From Monocercomonoides exilis (lineage: Eukaryota > Preaxostyla > Oxymonadida > Polymastigidae): a stretch of 64,000 bases of DNA. Location of the stretch: NCBI GenBank assembly GCA_001643675.2, contig LSRY02000027.1, positions 315,001 to 379,000 of the forward strand, written 5' to 3'. This document shows, one piece after another, positions 30,913-45,000 of this stretch (positions within the stretch are counted from its first letter, which is position 1; each line of letters opens with the position of its first letter). Made by a program: the position numbers and the translations under genes. The notes beneath the pieces were generated by a model. That model had not been told where the DNA came from, ran no database searches, and worked only from the letters and a program-made list of their open reading frames with translations.

Positions 30913-32784
30913 ATGATACAAAACATTCAAGTCATCGATGGAGTTCCTTTTCCTGTGGGAAATATCCATTTTGATGAGCTTTTTTCCAAATTCGATAAGT
31001 ATTTTTGCTTTATTTTGTTTTTTCGATGAAAAATTCTTTTTTACTCATTTTATTTTTTCAATCAAAAAATTTCAAAAAAAATTCAGTGGACCATATACAA
31101 CAATGAGAACATTACATCAGACGCAGATTTTTGATTTAGATTTTCATGTTAAAAGACTTTGTATGACTTAGTATATTATTTGAAGAGATTTGATCAGTTC
31201 GAAAAAGGTTCATCATTTAGAATTTTGCGGAAAGATTTCACTGAAGACCTTGAAGCTCCTTCAACATATCTTTTTCAAGAAGCTCATGTAAGGTTGTATT
31301 TTAGATGGTTTTTCATTTTATGTTCCGTTTTTCTATTTGTAGGATGGAAGTCTTATCGATTGCAAAAATTGGATTGAAAGCGTTTTTTGAAATAAACGGA
31401 AATCCAAAGCAGATTCCTGAAAAGATAGAAGTCTTCAATAGAGATGGACGCACTTTTGAAAGAGAATTGAGAGTGTACATACTTATGAACAGCGCAATTA
31501 ATCATGACACTGGAGCACCAGTTTGGATCTAATGTGTTTTTTCACATCGCTCTTTATGTTTTCCCCCGTCTTACCATTTATCAATTAAAATTTGTAACAT
31601 AATCACAAATAGGAACCTCGACTCATTGGATTTATATGTCCTCTTGTTACTTGCTTGAATTCAAAACTTCCTTCGTTAACATCTGATTCAGTTCATAAAA
31701 AAATTTATCAACAAACTGTATTGCTTTCCCCTCAACATGAGCAAGAAGAAAATCCAACATCTTCAAATTCATCATCATCTTCCTCTTCGCCATCTGTTGA
31801 ATCAGCCCAACCAACTCCATCACCACATCCAGTTACCCCGATGATAAGCGCTAATACAGCATCTGTTCTGTCTTCAACAGGATGCATTTGCGAAATTAGA
31901 GAGGGTCCTTCACGACGACCAGGAACAGGTGCAATAGCGAAGGATAGCCAGTGGATTGCTGACAGAAAGCAGGCGCAGCAGTTTATGTCAAACTGTGCAG
32001 AGGAAATTTTGCTTCTTCAACAAACAGAAGAGAATAAAAAAGAAAGTGATGAATGCACTGAATCGAAAGAAAAAGATAGCGAAATTCAATCTGCAGGTGG
32101 TGATGTGAAACAATTCGAACTTCCTTCGCGTTGGCAAAATAGAGGAGTTCTTGAAGGACATTCAAGTAACTTTTTTTGCATCAGAGACGATGGGGTGGCT
32201 GTAACAGCACAGGATGGGGTTCTTCCAGGATCCATCCGTAATCTTTTTGTGGAAATTCTCGAAGAATTAAAGGTTTAATGCGTTTTGTTGCATTTTAATT
32301 AATATTTCAAAATTACGAAATTTCATATTATCAAAAAACATTTGATAACCAACTACTTATTATTTAGATACCCGTTGTATTTGAATCTCCTCGCCTTTCT
32401 GATTTCACTCACTGGACTCATGCATTTATAACATCAACATCGAGGCTATTGATGAGAGTATCAGAAATCCACATGTTCTCCAAAATCGACGACAAATCAC
32501 CCACCTGTCAAATAGTTTTTCCAAACAATCCAGAAGTCCCAGAAAGCATTAAAGATAAGGCTTCAAATATTTTTGAGGAGGCAGAGACTGCTGCATCTTC
32601 GATGCCCGAAGCGAAAGGAAAAGATATTCAAAACTTCTATATCAAGAGAGATTTAGAGTTAATTGAACGATTGAAAAAAACCGAAGATAGCCTAAGTGCT
32701 TTTGAGCGAAATGAGTTGAAAGTGCAAATCATTGCTCGCATATTCACAGAAAAGCTGATGAACAAAACAGTTCCTGCTTTTTGA
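30913..32784 (+). CDS. Class IV (BCAT/D-amino-acid type) PLP aminotransferase, frame disrupted
   Basis: Exons: 30913-30998, 31087-about 31287, 31343-31520, 31613-32272, 32368-32784. Introns are 88, about 50-55, 92 and 95 nt. Exon 1-2 gives GVPFPVGNIHFDEL and NGPYTTMRTLHQTQIFDLDF, the N-terminal hallmark of fold-type IV PLP enzymes. Exon 4 carries REGPSRRPGTGAIAKDSQW, whose Lys is the likely PLP Schiff base, and EGHSSNFFCIRDDG...DGVLPGSIRNL. Exon 5 ends the fold with FITSTSRLLM. It resembles the plant and protist D-amino-acid-aminotransferase-like group. The frame fails near 31156 (CTTTG; one extra T restores it), and the exon 2/3 join works only with a GTTGTA donor or a one-T change in TTTTTT at about 31390. 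Sequencing error at homopolymers or early decay are both possible. The poly-Ser insert lies in exon 4. Confidence 0.75.
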
Positions 32785-33087
32785 AAGTTGGATCACATTT
32801 AAAAATATATATTTATTTTCTTTAACATCTTTTACATCTTATTGAAATTTTTGATTTTTTTGTTGAGGTTGAGTGCTTGGTTTGTTTGATATATTTACAA
32901 CATGCTGATATATAAAGCTTTAAAAGAGTATAAAATAAATTGAATTCAAAAATAATTATTGCAAAAGATGTGAAAAGAAAGAAACTCAAAAATAAAAAAA
33001 TAAATCGCATCAAGATTTGTTTTTTTGGATAAATTAAGAGAATTTCATTTCCTGGAATTTGTCCGTTCCCACCCATTCCTTCCAAAG
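32785..33087. other. Intergenic spacer, convergent genes
   Basis: 303 bases between the stops of the aminotransferase (+) and the giant membrane protein (-). AT-rich, no feature recognised. Confidence 0.6.
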
Positions 33088-36000
33088 TCACACTGCCTCT
33101 TCATTCTGCCCCTTCTCTGCTGCGCCTCTTGCTTCTCTGTCGCTCCTTCTACCACTCCTTCTGCTGCTCATTCTGCTGCTCTCTCCAGAATTTGCCACAG
33201 ACTTTGTTGCACTCTCGCCTTCTTCCCCCGACCCGCACAACTCGATTGCATCCGACATCGTCACCATCGCTGCCTTTCCCCCAAAGTGCCCAACAAACTC
33301 TCGCCGCAGCTCGCTCAACGTCGGCCGCTCTCCTGCTGCTCCCGACAGGCTCGCCCGAACAACATTCTCGTATGAGTTCCCTTCCAGCCTTCTCAGGTCA
33401 GGCCTCTCTCCATTCGCAATCTTATCTCCAGCAATCACAGCCTCATATTCGCCAAAGGGAATAGTCAATGTCAAGCACTCCCACAGCATCATCCCGATCG
33501 AGAACGCCACCGACTTCTCTGTTGCCTCCATCTTCTTGTTCATCTGCAATTCAGGCGCCTTCCACCTCAGACACTCCTTTTTGAAGTTATCTTCATCCTC
33601 AAACGCTGACGAAGGAGGAGGCGAGTCGGTGAATCTCTCGCTCAGCACCGAAATGTTGGAGGACGAAGAAACAATGGTCAATGAAGAGACGGATGATGAA
33701 TCTGAGTCTGAGGAGCAGTCGGAGTGGAGGGCAATGCAGATGACCATGTGCTCGGAGAAGAGCACAATGTGCGGGCTCAGATTGGCCAAAGAGGGGAGGC
33801 CATCTTCCTCGTCCTCAAAGGCGTGGAGCGCCCCATTCGCCACCCAGAACAGGATCTGCGCAGCTGTCATCTCCCTCTCCTTCAACGTGCCTATCGCCAT
33901 CTCCTTCTTCTCGTTCCTCCCATGCAGCAACATGAACAGCGAATCCCTCAGATCCACAATCAGCTTCTCATGAGGGGATGAGCATGCCATCGCATCCACC
34001 AAGTTCGACATGGATGAGGTGGTTGGACACAGATCCTCTCTACGAACAAATGTGGATTCTGTGTCTGATGTGTCTGTTGTTGAAGTGGATGAGATGGATG
34101 GCGAAGGTGTTCTCTTTCTTGATTCTTCCTCATCAACCTTCTCCAGCATCCATTGAGGAATCTTGTCTGAATCTCTCCCCAAAATATATTCAGTGGAGCC
34201 ACTCTCAGATAGAAGATGCTCTGAAGACTCCGAGTGTTCCATATTCGTGTCAAATATTCTCTTCTTCATCCTCTCATCGTTCTTCTTCTCAGCTTCCCTC
34301 TCTGCTCTTCTCCACTGCTCCTCCGGTGACATCTCCATCGTCACCATCTCAAATGCCTTCGGATCCTTCTTTATTGTGTCATCAACAATCTCCTTGTATT
34401 TTTTCGCTTCTTCTTTTGCCCTTCTCCATCGAATAGTTGCCACGATCGATGCAACAAGAACAACCAAGAACAGCACAGCAAATATCACAATCACAATCAA
34501 TGCCCACGATGATTTTCCTTCTTTCCCTCCTTCAGAAATTCTTTCATCATCTTTTTGTTTTGTTTCGCTTGCATTTTTCAGAATGAAAGAGTTGGTTGAT
34601 GAAGGAGATTCTGCATTCCCAAACAAAACAGAAACACTCACTTCTATCTCATTCCCACAATTGCTGATGAGATCTTTTGCCACGCTCCCTTCTGCTTCTC
34701 TTTCTGACAAGAATCCACTTGTATCAAAATCATAATGTTCAATCTCTTTTTCTTCTCCCTTCCTCTTCACAACTGTGAATGACAGATTGCACGGAACAAG
34801 AAGCATTCCTTTGAATATCAGCTTCATTCTATCTGTTGCATCTTTTGCTTCAACGCTTTCCAGCACAGGAATAAAAAATGATGATGCTCTCTCAGAAACA
34901 ATCCCTTCAAAACTGCACCCTTCATTCAACATCCATAACGATGAATTATCCTTCACCCCATCTCCTCCTTTCAAGCTCACCACATTCACAGTGCCACTGC
35001 CTGAACAAGCAACATTTCTACGCATCGATGGATATCCACTGACGAGTGGATTGTTTTCCGTGAATTCTCCCTTCTCAATTGTCATTGCTCCGTCGGAGAC
35101 ATACACTCCCCCTCGCGAAGAGTTGCATATTGTTGTGTCTTTTATCAAGGTTATGCACTTCCAAAACGCAAGCATCGATTCATTCCATTGGCAAATGCCC
35201 TCTAATTTTGGTAATTCATGAGATATCTCATCTCTTGCCCCAGCAAAAGTGCAACTCTCAAATTCGACACTTTTGCTGGATCGCACTTCGATTGAAGATC
35301 CTGTAACATCATCTATTGTGCATTCGTAAATCGAGCAGTTCACCATGCTTATTTTCGTTTTTTCGTTTTCAAGTTCAGCTAATGAAGCTCCAAACGATGG
35401 GCGAGTAATGTTCTGAAATACTGAAATACCCATTGACAGAATATTCCCCAAAGTGCTGCTGCTTGAACAGAAAACCGAGCCATCATCAATGCGCAGATCG
35501 TGAAGTGTTGCATCTTTCAGAACAATGTCCGAGCTGTCCAGAACAAAGAAGCATTTGCTTGCTTCAGCATCTATGATGTCAACTTCTTTCAGTTCCATTG
35601 TCGAATTGAACAGCTCAATCAGGCGTGTCCCTCTTATTTTCGTTATTGCAGACTTTGCCATTTTTATTGAACCTGCTGTGCATCGAAGAACGCAAGGTAC
35701 TGTATGTGCTGTGCCCTCAGTCTTGCTTGAGCACACTTCGCACGACTCCATCGACAAAGCCGCATCTTCTACAAGAAATAGGATATCACAACCAGAAACA
35801 AGAGATCTTGCAAAGATAAATCCTATGTTCTCAACAATCACATTTCCGCCAATCCTGATTGCTGGATCTCCTTGCCGAGCCGTTCCTATCTCAATCCTTA
35901 CACACGCAATGGATTGCGCCAAAGATTTCAGTATCATGTCTGACAGTTCCATCATCCCGTCTACCACGCTTTCCAGATCCACAAGTAATCTGCATTCGTA

Positions 36001-39000
36001 ATCAGCAATAAGATGGCCCAGCCCATAATTCACACTTTTGCATGGGCGAGAAAAAGTGCCACATTGCCGCCCATTATTGCCGCACCTGCTTGCAGAAGAA
36101 GAGACAAATATTGTGCTTTGCAGCAGCGTTGATATGAAGTCAAACAGATCAATAGGCGCTTCATTTGCAATATCGATCCCGAAGATAGCATTGCTTCTGT
36201 TGTACTCGTTTTCCCTCAAATCCATCTTGAACTGAGTGTCGTTCACCTGCTTCGAGATCTCGATGCACTCCACAAATATGTCTCTTCCTTTCCATCCGCT
36301 GTTTCCGGAAAATTTGCACTTGTCAAAAATAAAGTTCAGCTCCCCAAACAGCTGTGATTTCACATAAATGCCTCCTCCTTTTCCAGTCTCGGGCGAGCAT
36401 CCGCACTGAAACACATTTGACTGCTTCATCTCAAGCGATCCCCTTTCGTTCAACTCAAAGAATACAGCGCCTCCTTTCTCTGAGCTCAGAGCTTTACACC
36501 CATCAAAGCATGAGCTGTTGATCGCAAGAGTCGTTATGCTTCTTCCGCGGCAGCATATAATGCTCGGCCCGTTTTGATGAGCGGCACATAGTGCAAAATA
36601 CGATTCGTCCAAAGAGATGTGTGTTTTCTTCTCTTCATTTTGACTGGCGGATTCTTCTATCTCCATCAGCACGCTCCCGCTTTCAATGCTGCACGAGTGC
36701 ATTTGAAGGCTCTTTAGCGCACACTCGCATCCTGATGTTATCGTAAAGACAGAATATATCATATTCACGCTTTCTATTGAAAGGGAATGAACTTTCACCG
36801 AGCCCTGCTTTGCCGCAACAAATCCTTGCCTGTGATTTCCGTTTTCCTTTCTCGACTGCAACAAGCAATTGCTCAGCTCAAGTCTCCCCTTTGCATGATT
36901 TATCACTGCTTTTATCTCATTATCAAAGTCTTCCGTTAGCACAAATTTTATCAGCCCAAACTTCAATTCTCCTGAGTTCTCTATAAAAGTTTCGCCTTCT
37001 CTCGAACTCTTTTTGTCAAATATCAGAGAAGAATATTCCTTTTCCTCTGTATCGTCTGTACCAGAGGAAAACGCATAATTAGTCATGTTGTATGAATCAT
37101 TGACTTCTGCCGAACCTTCAATGATTAATGCTTTTGAAACTACCTCTCCAGCACAGTGCGCGATTCCTTGCCATAACGACAAGCAAGGCTCCTCAGAGCT
37201 TCCACAGCGAGCAAAATCATGACCTTTATCAGATATATGAATTGTTGATGAACGGTAATCAACAAGAAACTTGAATAAATCGCATTCGTCGAACACCATG
37301 TCTTTCCCCACATACAGCTCGCCGTCTGCGCTGCTTGGCCCCCACAAAAAATCAAAGCTTGCATTGGTCACAGTTGCATTCAAGTCAGACGAGACAAGAA
37401 ACATATTCTTCCCAACATTTGCGTTGTTTTCACTAAAATCGACGACATGCAAGCTAAATGGGGTTGATGATGCGCTTTCGTTACAATCCAAATACAAAAA
37501 ACCCCCTCTTCCGCTTGCCATCGAGCAGCTGCAGTTTCTGCCTGTTGTGTTCGTCATGACAAATTCATCAAGCGCATCCAACATAACCATCTGAACTCCG
37601 CCAGCACCACACTTGGAAGAACTGACATTTTCATATAAACCTCCCTCAAAATAGGTATCTGCCAATAAGTTGAAAGGAGAAACCGCAAAAGCCATGTTAA
37701 TGATTGTCGTATTGACGATCTCACTTTTTCCTGATCTTGTCTCAAGCACATGGTATCCAACTGATTCAGCACTTGCTGTCGAAAATGAGCACGCATCCAT
37801 CGTTATTATCTCAGCTGGCGCCTCGCTGAGCAGAAGTGCATTAATATCATCTGAAATAATCGGAGGGATAACAAACTCTATCCTCCTGATGATCAGCGAC
37901 AACTCGTTCAGAAGGACGCATTTCCTGCTGTTTGCTTCAACTCCATCCATTACAATTACCCTCGCAAGCTCAGCGATCGACGATTCCTGTTTCTCATGCT
38001 CCAAAACAAACGTTGAGAGGTTATGATAATCAGCCAAGCATGCCTCGTCTCTGATCTCCAAGACTTTCAAAAGAGAATCTCTTTCCATATTCTGCACGCC
38101 TCTCCAGAACGTGTGGCATGCCATCTCCTTCTTTCCACATCCCAGCACATCCAAACCTTCTGAAGACACACAGATTTCGCTCGAGCAATACTGCGTCAAC
38201 AGCAAATCCAGATCCACCACTTTTCCGCGAAATAGGTCCGAATCTGTTCCGGCCATATCGGCTTTCCCATTTTCTCTGTCCCCAGCAATCGACACAAATC
38301 GGCTGGAAGCAATACTCTCGTTCAATGCTTTGCATTCAACAAATACATCTCGACCATACTTCCCGCTATTTCCGGCAAATGAAATGCTTTCCAGAGAAAA
38401 ATTGCTGTTTGAGTTATTTCCCAAGCTTAATAGCAGGCCTCCTCCTTTTCCGCTGCTTTGATCCACACTGCACCCAGAAATCGATGTATTTCGCATTTTC
38501 AAGTATTCTTTGTTATCCAGCTTGCACAGCATAAACCCGCCTTCTCCATTCTCAGCCCCATTGCCGCAGCATCTGAAGGAACAATTCCCTGATATTTCTG
38601 TTGCATGAACCCTAGTTATGCTAATAAATGGCCCTTCAGATGATGAGCAGACAGCCACTTCAGAATATTCGACTTTCACATTCTTTGCATTGACTGCCTG
38701 TATCAATCCATGCTCCTGGCCATGTGCCGATACATCCAAAGCGGTCAAGTGAGAAACGATCAGCTCTCCACCATCTACCACAGCAATTCCTCCTTTTCCT
38801 GAAAAGACGATGTCTGGCACAGACACATTGTCGAAGCGGATGCTACTGCCACAGCCTTTGGCAATCCACATCGTTGTGCATGCCGACTCCTCGTTTGTGG
38901 TGCCTGCTGCCAGCTGGATTACACACTTCGTAATAAATATTTTTCCTGCACTCCCACTTATCACAGCATCAACAGAACTGGATGTTGGCAGCATTATGAT

Positions 39001-42000
39001 CAGATTGGTGACAGTCATGCTTGTCGAAGAATCACAGCGAGTCTGAGTCAGACAGCCACCTGGCTCCACATAAAGAATCGATCTTTCTGCTTGGCTGCCT
39101 CTCAACGTCAGGGGAGCATTATCCCTTTCCATTTTCTTGCTGATCCTGCCTGAATCGTTGATGTGCAGAAACATTTTTGACTCGTCCATTTTTCTAAAGC
39201 CTTCATACAGATCGCCACATGGCTTTAGGTCGTCTCCACAATCGCTTTCATTGGACCCTCCTGCCATCACGAACACGATGTCAGTTTTGGGGGGAAATAG
39301 AAACCTCAAAATAGTTTCGCTGATCTGCGCCGAAACGTCGCTGTCTGCAGTCCATAGCGTGCTGCTATCCTGCCCTTCAACTGCAGATCCTTCCCAATGC
39401 GCTATATCGATCATGTTGCGGGGCGAAGGACACACCATGAACACATCTCTTCCCAGATATGCCTTGTTCTGCCCGAAGTTATCGTTCATCATGGAGTAGT
39501 GGGTATCCATGGCTCCCAGTTTCACATACAGCCCACCTCCCAGTCCTTCGACTGTTGGCACCTCGCACGAACTCACGGTGTTGTTGTCGAATATCAACTG
39601 CCCTCTTGATTCCACATTTGCATATATTGCTCCTCCTGTCAGTTCTGCAGCGCACTTGCATCTGTCAAATGTGTTGTTTCTAAAAGTGGCTGACCCGCCT
39701 TCATCGAAATTCCCGCTGAATGCTGCTCCTTTTCCTGTTCCGCGAGTGACTCCATTAAACAGTGTGTCTAATATTGTCACATCTGCCTTCCCGTTCGCCT
39801 CAATCATGCAGCAGCTCACTTCCTCTGCATTTCCAAATCCGCTCTTTTCAACTTTTAGGATGCACCCTGGTCCGACTTCTATCAGCCCTCTTGTGCCGCT
39901 TTTCTGCACTCCCTCCCAGTGCACATTGCTCAGTTGTGCCTCGGAGCTTCTTCCGATGCTCCGGACAGATATCAGATATTCAGATCCAAACAACATGTTG
40001 CTCACTTCGAAATCCATCACAACCAATTTTCCCCCTCCAACTGCAAACAGCCCGAACAATGGCTGCTGCCCTGCTTTTTTCATTTCAGCCGAGCAGCCGT
40101 TCACAATGCAAGTGGAGCTTGAGCATAAAAGGAGCACTTCTCTCGTCGACAGCGAAGGAGGAAGGAGAAAAGTGATGCTATTGAATGTGATCGCATTTCC
40201 GGTCTCAATCAAGCCGATTCCTTCTCCGCTTCCTCCAGAATTCACTGCGATCTTGTGTCTTTCTTCTGCTGTGTCGATGAACATTTCTTGTGTTTTGAGA
40301 GCAAGATGATCGCGAAATGCGAAGGATTCGAGAAGCCTGAGGATTGCTTTTCCTTCTTTGAATCTGTTCGCCACAGCATAAGGAATCGACGGACAGGGAA
40401 AGTCTATGTATCCACACACCCGACATTCCTCCGCAGAATCTCCGCCAATGAGCACAGGTTGTGGAGGATCTCGCAAAAACAGCACCAACGGAATAGCGGT
40501 TGAAGTGGCTTCATTCTCATAGCCGCAAAACTCGTCGAAGTCTGGTGTCTCCTCTATCTCAACATCTATCACAATGTTCATTGACTCCCTCGTGACTCTC
40601 TCACTTAGGTTGTCCGAGCTTACAAACATGTTCTTCCCTCTCCATGCATTGCATTCTGAAAATGATACAGTGGCGAGCCTGAAGGAAGATGCGCCCCAAC
40701 ACGAGACAAACAGTCCGCCCCCTAATCCCCTGCCACTCGCTGAGTCGCTTGGCACTGAGCATCTCCACAAAGAAGTATTGGTTATCCAAAGCCTCTGACG
40801 GTTTCCTTTTGCTGTCATGATCCCTCCTCCAACGCCGCTTCCAGCGCAAACGCTGCAACCGTCGAATGTGCAGTCTTCGATCTCAATTGCTGTTTCTTCT
40901 TCTTCTTCTCCATCCTCTTCTCCTTCTTTGACAGAAATGCAGGAAGAGTTTCCATCTGCGTGGAGCACGCTCCTGAATGTGCAGTTGATGAAAGAAGCTG
41001 CACTCAATGGACTTATCATGACAGCTGATTCTTTGCAAGTCAGATCGACGGCAGACGAGCTCGAGCCAAACACTACATCTTTCCCATCAAAGCTGCCATT
41101 AACTATTTCGAGCAAGAAGCATCCGAGTCTGTGTCCTTCACCTGCGCTGAATGTGCATTTGTCGATGTGCAGTATTTTACTCGAAGAGATGATGCATGCT
41201 CTGCTTCCTGTTTGCACAATTGGAAGGATGATTTGTAGATTTCGCACAGTCAGCTCAATTGACGAAGTGATAGCGGCATTTTCCTCTCCCCCAAGGGAAT
41301 TGTTCACAGCCACAGCCGAATCTCCTGTGCTTCCAATCAATGAAAACTCCGATCCAGAAGATGCATTGCCATTGAGAAAGTTCAAATGCCAAGTGTGTGG
41401 AAAAGGGAGTGCAGACGCTGAGCTTGATGGATTGAGTTCGTGTAATGCCACTGCTGCGTTCAGATAAGACCTTGAGGAAACACAAAGCGAGAAGAGCGGA
41501 AGAGAGGATGTGGAAGAAAACTGTTTTGTGCGCCGAAGAAGTATCTCGTAATCAAGTGTCTTGCACGGTGCCTGCTCAAACCCGCAGGCACTAAAGTCGC
41601 TTCCACTCTCCTCATCCGCAAATCCACACCCGCTGAAGTTATCCCACAGATACACTACCAGAGGAATTGCATACTGCTCGTTTGTGGTGCTCCTCTCAAA
41701 CCCGCTCAATCCCCTCATATCCCTCAAGTTCACTTCCATTTTCACTCTTTCAGGAGAAATAAGTCTCGACAAGTCCGCAGCAACAACAAACACATTATTG
41801 CCCCTTGCGGCAACACAGTTGTTGAACAGGGCAGATTCCAGCAATATATCTTCTGCATTGCCAATCATTTCAATGAATACCCCGCCTCCATTTCCCGACC
41901 CCTCCGCATCCCTTTCCTGGGCCTCGCATTTTCTCAGCTCCACAGCACACTCAGCATTCCCCAGCTGCATCGACGAGCCGCTCTCCAGCTTCACGCTCAT

Positions 42001-45000
42001 CCCACCGCCATTCCCGTCGATGCTGGTGCAGTTCTCAAACACTCCTCCAACAACAATCAGCGTGCTTCCGCACTTCACAACCCCCTCGACGACGCATCCT
42101 CCGCTTCTTTCAAGTATCATGTTGCTGGCTGTGTTATTCGCAAGCTGCACAACTGCACTTCTGCTCGCATCAACCGCTCCGCTGTCGCTCATCTTTACAA
42201 AGTGGCAGCATAACGCTCCGTCTTGCCAAGCAAGTGTCGAATTCCTCAGTTCTACGCTGCTCCATGTTTTTGCCTCAATCAGTCCAGTCTCTGCTGTTGT
42301 GGTTGTGTTTGTGAGCGACAACTTGTCCAGTCTTGCACTGGCACACGTATTCTCGATTACAAACAGGCTGACTCCGCTCATGCGCAATCCCGCTGCATTG
42401 AATTGAATGCACTCCAATGCCCCGCCCTTCATGCAAATCAGCCCATAGCTCACAGCTTCTGTTTGCTGATCCATTTGTATCCCGCAAAGAGACAGCTTCA
42501 GTGTTCCGTTCAGCCCCTGGATCAGCACTGCGTTGCTTGACGAGTCCGAAGGCGACAATCTGCCGGGCACAGCAAACATCACGTTTGTAATGTCCGTATT
42601 GACTTTTACAGTAATCATAGCTTCTGCATTTGCAGCTCGTGATGCTCCAACTCTGATCTTTTCCTGTGCCGTACACCCTATGTCCCATGCTGGGCCAGTC
42701 ATCTCCACTGCATCATTCCAGACAAATCCGCTGTTCAGCACGATTATTCTTTTTGTGTTTTCAAAGTGCAGCAGTCCTGTGTACTGAACTGAACAGCATG
42801 GATACTCTTTACTGCCACATCCTCTGAAGTCGCGGCTTTTTTCTCCCCCAACATACCCTTTTCCTCCAAATTCAATCAGGAAGGCTTTCAGCGGAACTGG
42901 CTCTGTGCCAAATCCGTCTTCGTATCCCATCAGATCGTCATCCTCCATGCTATCTGCACCAAAGGCAATCGAATTTCTGCTAATTACTGTGCTCAGACGC
43001 GGAGCGCTCACAAACATGTTTCTGCCTTTCCACCCATCGCACAACTGAAAGTCAACGTGCTGGAACTTGAATTTTGCATCTTCCCCAGAGACAGTTACAT
43101 ACAACCCTCCACCCCTGCAAGCAGGTCCTTCCTTGGGAACTGTGCATTGTGAGAACAGTGCCAGTGAACTCTTTCCAATTTCCATGGAGCTCCCTTCTCC
43201 AAGGCTTGCCCAGATCCCCCCTCCATCATTGCTGCTGCATCCGCAATTTTCCAGCGAAGTGTTGTCCAGATCCAGTGTGCATGCGCTCTGAAGCGAGTCA
43301 TGAATTGCTGCTCCACTTCCTGAGCTTCTCACAATCTCTGAAAATGTCGCATTTGCGCACACTGTGGATCCTCCCTCCACTGAAATTGCAGCTGCATCCA
43401 CAAATGAGAATCCCGCAATTTTGGTGCTTAACAGATTCAGTTTTCCAGTAGATGCAACAAGGATTAAGGGAGATTCGAACCTGGCAGAAGCTGCTGATTG
43501 TGCGCCTCCTGGTGCGATTATGCATTCCTCAAGAACAAAAACTCCTGATGAAGTGATCTGTGCAAGAGGGCATTCAGAGGATATCGACGGATCATGCACA
43601 AATGAAGAAGTTGTCCATCTCAACTCACCACCAGCCACACTTATCAACGGCTGTTGCAGTGGCAAAGGCGATGCAGTGATGTCTTTGCTGATGATAGTCA
43701 GCTCGTTTGAAACGCCCTTCACCAGCACTTTTATCCTCTCAACCACAAGCGGACATTCGCCCAGGCTTTCAGACTCCAGCTGCACAATAGGCTCGTCATC
43801 TGCTCCGATCCCCCACAGCGGCATTTCGAGCGCAACGGCAATTGTTTTGCACTTTCTTTCTGCCCAACCGCACATCCCTTCTCCGCTTCCACTGGCACTG
43901 CTCACATAAATCGGATAGTTCATGCGCCGCAGCCAGCCATCGCACTCGACATCAACCACCACCACTCTCCGTTCTTTGTTGGTGAATGTTCGGCAAGTCT
44001 CGAGCGATGTCTCATTGAACAATAACATCACATTGCTTGCAACATGAATATCGTGTCCTTCATCTGATTCGGAAGTGTTGTTTCGGAATAAACAAAAGAG
44101 GAGTTGACATAGAGATTTTTGATCATCTGCAGTGTGTATTGCTATTCCACCGCCAAATAACGCAGATGCGAGATTCGCAAATAAACAATCACATAAAGTA
44201 GTTTTACAGTTATTTCCTATATCAATTCCTCCACCACCTTCATCAGTTCCATTGGATCCACAATTTTGAAAATTGCATTGATCAATAATGTCACCTTCAT
44301 TACTTGTATGATGATTGATTGCTCCTCCACCCATCACGTCTGAGCTATTTTCAAATAGACAACTATCAATAACCATTGAAACAACTTTATATATAATACA
44401 ACATCCTCCAAAATACCCTGATTCACAAAAAGAGAAATTTGAACTTATGAGATTGACGGTTTGTTTTATTGCAGAATATATTGCTCCTCCACTTGAAGAA
44501 CTTGAGCAATGCTTGAAGCTACACCTTTCAATGATCAGTGAATTATTTGCTGAATGAAAAATTGCTCCACCAGATCCTTGATGAGTTCTAGCCATGACAA
44601 AGTCCACATCACTGAATAAAGAAACATTTGAGGAAGATGTGTCGGTTCTTTCTGTGATTAGCTCTCTTTGCCGATTGCATTTGTGAAAAGAACAATTCAG
44701 AAAAGCAAAGCCTCCTTTCCTGCAGATGCTTTCAAAAAGGCTGCCATGCAGTGCATTTTCGACACATTCAAACATGGACAGTTCAGCCAGCATTGTGGAT
44801 GCAGAACATGAAGCAGCATGCTTTTCATTTTGAGGACCAGCCGAAGGAGACAGCGAAATGTTGGAAAAGTGTGTATTACTGATGTGGAGGTGCTCCAGAG
44901 TGTTTGATGAAAAGAACGGCAAAGATTCTTCCAGTGAAAATGATGAAAACGATGATGAGGAAACAGACAGCATTGAATATGCAGTCTTTCTGCTCAGACT

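Noticed and set aside
33059-33973. 304-codon plus frame
   Set aside because: Lies antisense to the kinase-like tail of the giant protein, whose frame runs for over 12 kb and has domain motifs.
39509-40309. 266-codon plus frame
   Set aside because: Antisense shadow within the giant protein exon; no domain.
41561-42406. 281-codon plus frame
   Set aside because: Antisense shadow within the giant protein exon; no domain.
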